Assembly: GCA_944392185.1 (NCBI GenBank)
Contig: CALXVW010000111.1
Span: 1 to 7,809 of the forward strand
Direction: 5' to 3'
DNA length: 7,809 bases
DNA from: an uncultured Alphaproteobacteria bacterium
GTDB lineage: Bacteria; Pseudomonadota; Alphaproteobacteria; RF32; CAG-239
Position numbers and translations under genes: made by a program
In this document: in pieces, positions 5,383-7,809 of the stretch
Position numbering within the stretch: the stretch's first letter is position 1
Layout of the letters: each line of letters begins with the position of its first letter
The notes under the pieces: generated by a model
The model's input: the letters and a program-made list of their open reading frames with translations, nothing else
Told to the model about the DNA's origin: nothing
The model's database searches: none

Positions 5383-6492
5383 TCATTTTCGTTTTATCAG
5401 AGACACTTTGTTACCGCTCTGGCGCTCAATTTTGCCGCTCATTTCAAGGTCTAAAAGCTCTAAGGCAACCTCAGAGGCACTCATGCCGCTGGCCCGAATA
5501 ATCTCGTCAACATATACTCCATCAGAATTCAAATAGTCAATAATTTTTGTTTTCTGAGAGGAAAGAGTTTGTGCTGGTCTCACGGTTTCAAAACGGAGTT
5601 CTTGTTGCTTTGGGGGATTTTTAAGTTGCAAAATCGGTTGGCACGGGGTGTGGAGAACTTTGATAATATCTTGAGCGTTTTCCACTAAAGATGCTCCGTT
5701 TTTAATAAGTAGGTTAGGCCCCAAACTTCTGGCATCAGTCGGAGCTCCCGGCACGGCAAAAAGTTTTCTGCCGTATTCCGTGGCCAGCTTAGCGGTGATA
5801 AGCGAGCCGGACTTGAGCGTGGCTTCCACCACCAAAGTCCCCAAAGACAGAGCGGCCACAATTTTGTTGCGGCGCGGAAAGTTGAGAGCCTGCGGCAAAG
5901 TTCCGGGTAAAAATTCAGAGATGACACAACCTTGCTCAACAATTTGCGCATAAAGATTTTGGTTTTCATCAGGGTAGGGAACATCAACCCCGGTACCCAA
6001 GACGGCAATGGTCGGACCTTGCTGGTTAAAAGCATATAAGGAGCCTTTGTGTGCGGCGGCATCGATTCCTCTGGCCATGCCGGAGATAATCACAACATTT
6101 TTGTTGGTTAAATCATAGGCGATTCGCGAAGCTGTTTTACGCCCGTTGATGGAGGCATTGCGTGCCCCGACAATGGAAAGGCTCGCTTGAACATTCAAAA
6201 GTTTCAAGTTACCTCGGGCAAACAAAACCGGAGGAGCATCTGAAATACCAAGCAATTGTTGTGGATATAAAGTATCTTGAAAAGAAATGACGGCAATATC
6301 TTTTTTTGCCGTCTCATCAAGAATTTCCAAAACCTCGTCGCGGGGAAACAATTTGATTTTTGCAATAGCCATAGCTTCTTCCAAAGCTCTTTTGGCGGAG
6401 CCGAACTTTTTAATCAATTTATAAAAAGTAACCGGCCCCACATTTTCGGAGTTGATAAGTTGCAAAATATCGACAATATCGTCTGCAGCCAC
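5383..6492 (-). CDS. dprA: DNA-processing protein DprA
   Basis: A 369-residue cytoplasmic protein that binds incoming single-stranded DNA and loads RecA during natural transformation. Bacteria not known to be competent also keep it. An N-terminal SAM/HhH-like segment (about 6-60, with ENVGPVTFYKLIKKFGS) is followed by the extended Rossmann domain (about 65-285): SIVGARNAS, IISGMARGIDAAAH (136-148), AVLGTGVDVPYP, FPRRNKIVAALS (205-216), VVEATLKSGSLITA and FAVPG. A proline-rich linker (about 285-312) leads to a C-terminal winged-helix domain (about 313-369). The start is GTG: the only upstream in-frame codons run back to the plsY stop five codons away, and AAGGA lies nine bases upstream. Second gene of the plsY-dprA-topA operon. 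No other competence gene is visible, so a role in DNA uptake is not shown here. Confidence 0.96.
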   Translation of the reverse strand: MAADDIVDILQLINSENVGPVTFYKLIKKFGSAKRALEEAMAIAKIKLFPRDEVLEILDETAKKDIAVISFQDTLYPQQLLGISDAPPVLFARGNLKLLNVQASLSIVGARNASINGRKTASRIAYDLTNKNVVIISGMARGIDAAAHKGSLYAFNQQGPTIAVLGTGVDVPYPDENQNLYAQIVEQGCVISEFLPGTLPQALNFPRRNKIVAALSLGTLVVEATLKSGSLITAKLATEYGRKLFAVPGAPTDARSLGPNLLIKNGASLVENAQDIIKVLHTPCQPILQLKNPPKQQELRFETVRPAQTLSSQKTKIIDYLNSDGVYVDEIIRASGMSASEVALELLDLEMSGKIERQSGNKVSLIKRK

Positions 6493-6501
6493 GATGCCAG
6501 G

Positions 6502-6506
6502 TCCTT
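6502..6506 (-). promoter_or_regulatory. Shine-Dalgarno of dprA overlapping the plsY stop
   Basis: The minus strand reads AAGGA, sharing bases with the plsY TAA and lying nine bases before the dprA GTG. This decides the start and suggests translational coupling between the two genes. Confidence 0.75.
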
Positions 6507-7143
6507 ATTTTTTGAATTTGATTTTGCTTTCCTGACCATTAAAGAGGCGAACAAAGTTTGCATGGTGGCGCACCAAAATCAAAACGACAATAAAGGTGTA
6601 AAACACCAAATGTACCATGTCACTCATATAATAAGAGAGGAAAGGTACAAAGAAAACCGCGGTGATGGCAGAAAGGGAAGAGTAACGAAACATTACCGCC
6701 ATGATAATCCAAATCAGCAAAGCTACAAGAGCAATTTGCGGGTTTAAGACCAATACAAACCCAAAAGCTGAGGCCACGCCTTTTCCGCCTTTGAACTTGA
6801 GCCAGATTGGAAAATTGTGTCCCAAAATGGCGCAGGTGCCGGCAATGAGCGCCGCCAACTGAGAAACAGTAGTTGGCATTCCAAACAAATCATAGGCATA
6901 GTTAGGGCAACATTCTTTTGCAATATAGGCGGCCAATCCGGCTTTTGAGGCATCAAGCAAAACAGTAAGCAGAGCCAAAGTCTTGTTGCCGGTGCGCAAA
7001 ACATTGGTGGCGCCGATATTGCCGGAACCTATTTTTCTGATATCGCCATATCCTGCCAAAAAGCAAAGTACCAAGCCAAAAGGAATGGAGCCCAGAAGAT
7101 AGCCGCCGATTCCAAAGAGAGTAAAAAGTTCTGAATTAGACAT
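6505..7143 (-). CDS. plsY: Glycerol-3-phosphate acyltransferase PlsY
   Basis: A 212-residue inner-membrane enzyme that transfers an acyl group from acyl-phosphate (made by PlsX) to sn-glycerol 3-phosphate, the first step of phospholipid synthesis. The family motifs are all present: GSIPFG (18-23), GSGNIGATN (39-47), GHNFPIWLKFKGGKGVAS (108-125) and the C-terminal RHHANFVRLFNG (192-203). Hydrophobic segments near 6-28, 55-75, 93-108, 125-151 and 157-191 fit the usual multi-pass topology. A lysine-rich tail (KIKFKK) ends it. The ATG has AGGGGA seven bases upstream. It is the first gene of the operon with dprA and topA and diverges from pyrH. Two cysteines at 78-79 in the loop before the third segment are not part of a known motif. 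Confidence 0.96.
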   Translation of the reverse strand: MSNSELFTLFGIGGYLLGSIPFGLVLCFLAGYGDIRKIGSGNIGATNVLRTGNKTLALLTVLLDASKAGLAAYIAKECCPNYAYDLFGMPTTVSQLAALIAGTCAILGHNFPIWLKFKGGKGVASAFGFVLVLNPQIALVALLIWIIMAVMFRYSSLSAITAVFFVPFLSYYMSDMVHLVFYTFIVVLILVRHHANFVRLFNGQESKIKFKK

Positions 7144-7150
7144 GGAAAAA

Positions 7151-7156
7151 TCCCCT
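7151..7156 (-). promoter_or_regulatory. Shine-Dalgarno of plsY
   Basis: The minus strand reads AGGGGA, seven bases before the ATG at 7143. It is the strongest ribosome binding site in the operon and agrees with plsY being its first gene. Confidence 0.7.
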
Positions 7157-7168
7157 GATAATTTTTTT

Positions 7169-7202
7169 AGAATACTTACTTCTTAGCGCCTAAAGAATAC
7201 TT
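7169..7202. promoter_or_regulatory. Possible operator: paired AGAATACTT with an inverted repeat between
   Basis: AGAATACTT occurs at 7169-7177 and again at 7194-7202, start-to-start 25 bases. Between them TTCTTAG and CTAAAGAA (7180-7195) form an imperfect inverted repeat. The block lies between the plsY start and the promoter candidates of both divergent genes, where a regulator could act. No known operator is recognised. Confidence 0.3.
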
Positions 7203-7217
7203 TGGCAACCCTCTTTA

Positions 7218-7246
7218 TGCATAAAAGCAGAAAAAACTGATGACAA
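7218..7246 (-). promoter_or_regulatory. Candidate promoter of the plsY operon
   Basis: The minus strand has TTGTCA (7246-7241), 17 bases, then TATGCA (7223-7218). The -35 matches five of six and the -10 only three. A weaker alternative is TTGCCA (7208-7203) with TAAGAA (7185-7180). The -35 overlaps that of the pyrH candidate on the other strand. Confidence 0.3.
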
Positions 7247-7267
7247 ATGGATTAAAGTTGTTAATAT
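7240..7267 (+). promoter_or_regulatory. Candidate promoter of pyrH
   Basis: ATGACA (7240-7245, five of six), a 16-base spacer and TAATAT (7262-7267, four of six) predict a start near 7274, about 26 bases before the pyrH ATG. The -10 hexamer and spacer length are the same as in the candidate at 2560-2587. Confidence 0.4.
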
Positions 7268-7299
7268 TGAAAAAAATTAATCTGCAAAAAGAGTTTTTC

Positions 7300-7809
7300 A
7301 TGAAACCGATTTATAAAAGAATTTTGCTTAAACTTTCCGGCGAAGGGCTGATGGGAGATAAAGCATTCGGGATGTCGGCAGAGGTTATCAAAGACTTGGC
7401 AGCCCAAATCAAAAAAGTACATGACAGCGGAGTAGAAGTTTGCATCGTCGTGGGTGGTGGTAACATTTTCAGAGGCGCCAAAGAGGCCTCTAAAGGAATG
7501 AACCGCACGGTTGCAGACCAAGTAGGAATGTTGGCCACCGTTATGAATGCCCTTTACATTCAAAACGCATTAGAGACAATCGGTACGCAGGCACGCGTGC
7601 TTTCAGGTTTAAGTATTCCCCAAGTTTGTGAAACTTATATGTATCGCCGTGCTCTGCGCCATTTGGAAAAGGGGCGGGTAATTATTTTTGCCGGCGGCAC
7701 CGGTAATCCATACTTCACAACCGATACGGGGGCGGCTTTACGCGCTTCTGAAATGCAATGCGATGCGCTGCTTAAGGCCACTCAGGTAGATGGTGTATAC
7801 GATGTGGAT
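7300..7809 (+). CDS. pyrH: UMP kinase (uridylate kinase), 3' partial
   Basis: A hexameric cytoplasmic enzyme of the amino-acid kinase fold that phosphorylates UMP to UDP with ATP, an essential pyrimidine step usually controlled by GTP and UTP. 170 residues are visible of the roughly 240 usual. Family motifs seen are YKRILLKLSGE (5-15), VVGGGNIFRGA (50-60), MNRTVADQVGMLATVMNAL (67-85), and FAGGTGNPYFTTDTGAALRA (130-149) followed by DALLKATQVDGVYDVD at the edge. The ATG at 7300 gives the family N-terminus MKPIYKRILL. Its ribosome binding site is weak (AAAGAG). An in-frame ATG at 7240 would add 20 residues, but it overlaps the promoter candidate. The gene diverges from plsY and is not preceded by tsf. 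What follows lies outside the window. Confidence 0.96.
   Translation, partial: MKPIYKRILLKLSGEGLMGDKAFGMSAEVIKDLAAQIKKVHDSGVEVCIVVGGGNIFRGAKEASKGMNRTVADQVGMLATVMNALYIQNALETIGTQARVLSGLSIPQVCETYMYRRALRHLEKGRVIIFAGGTGNPYFTTDTGAALRASEMQCDALLKATQVDGVYDVD

Noticed and set aside
3051..5536. Plus-strand frames opposite topA and dprA
   Set aside because: They are antisense to conserved domains, without ribosome binding sites or recognisable products.
7240..7299. An earlier in-frame ATG for pyrH adding 20 residues
   Set aside because: The extension has no counterpart in the family, its ATG is part of the -35 candidate, and the 7300 ATG gives the standard N-terminus.

Overview
The window looks like part of a moderately low-GC alphaproteobacterial chromosome. 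The plsY-dprA-topA run is a common order in that class, and the proteins read as ordinary orthologues. The assignment rests on gene order and protein character only, because no rRNA is present. The window contains no tRNA, rRNA, insertion sequence or CRISPR array.

Layout. The plus strand opens inside clpB (1-2081), whose first ~170 codons lie outside the window. A bidirectional terminator (2095-2135) separates it from a convergent 74-residue helix-turn-helix gene (2138-2362, minus). Upstream of that small gene, on the same strand, is a compact structured RNA candidate (about 2386-2554). It has a possible promoter, a 5' hairpin, a three-way-junction domain and an intrinsic terminator that ends only ten bases before the Shine-Dalgarno of the small gene. 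That geometry suggests either an attenuating leader or an sRNA whose read-through feeds the gene. From about 2600 to 2930 lies a gene-free, GC-rich set of three diverged repeat units, each made of a 23-bp core followed by tetraloop hairpins. The third unit runs across the 3' end of topA. A second bidirectional terminator (2854-2881) sits inside this array and ends topA transcription.

The minus-strand operon plsY (7143-6505), dprA (6492-5383), topA (5369-2904) is tightly packed, with gaps of 12 and 13 bases. It combines phospholipid synthesis, ssDNA handling in recombination or uptake, and DNA supercoiling control. The pairing is a matter of conserved gene order rather than one pathway. Divergent from plsY, after a 156-base region with overlapping promoter candidates and short repeats, pyrH (UMP kinase) begins at 7300 and leaves the window at 7809.

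The coding genes are ordinary housekeeping genes. The unusual content is concentrated in 2363-2930: the candidate leader RNA with its small regulator, and the repeat array that has entered the end of topA.
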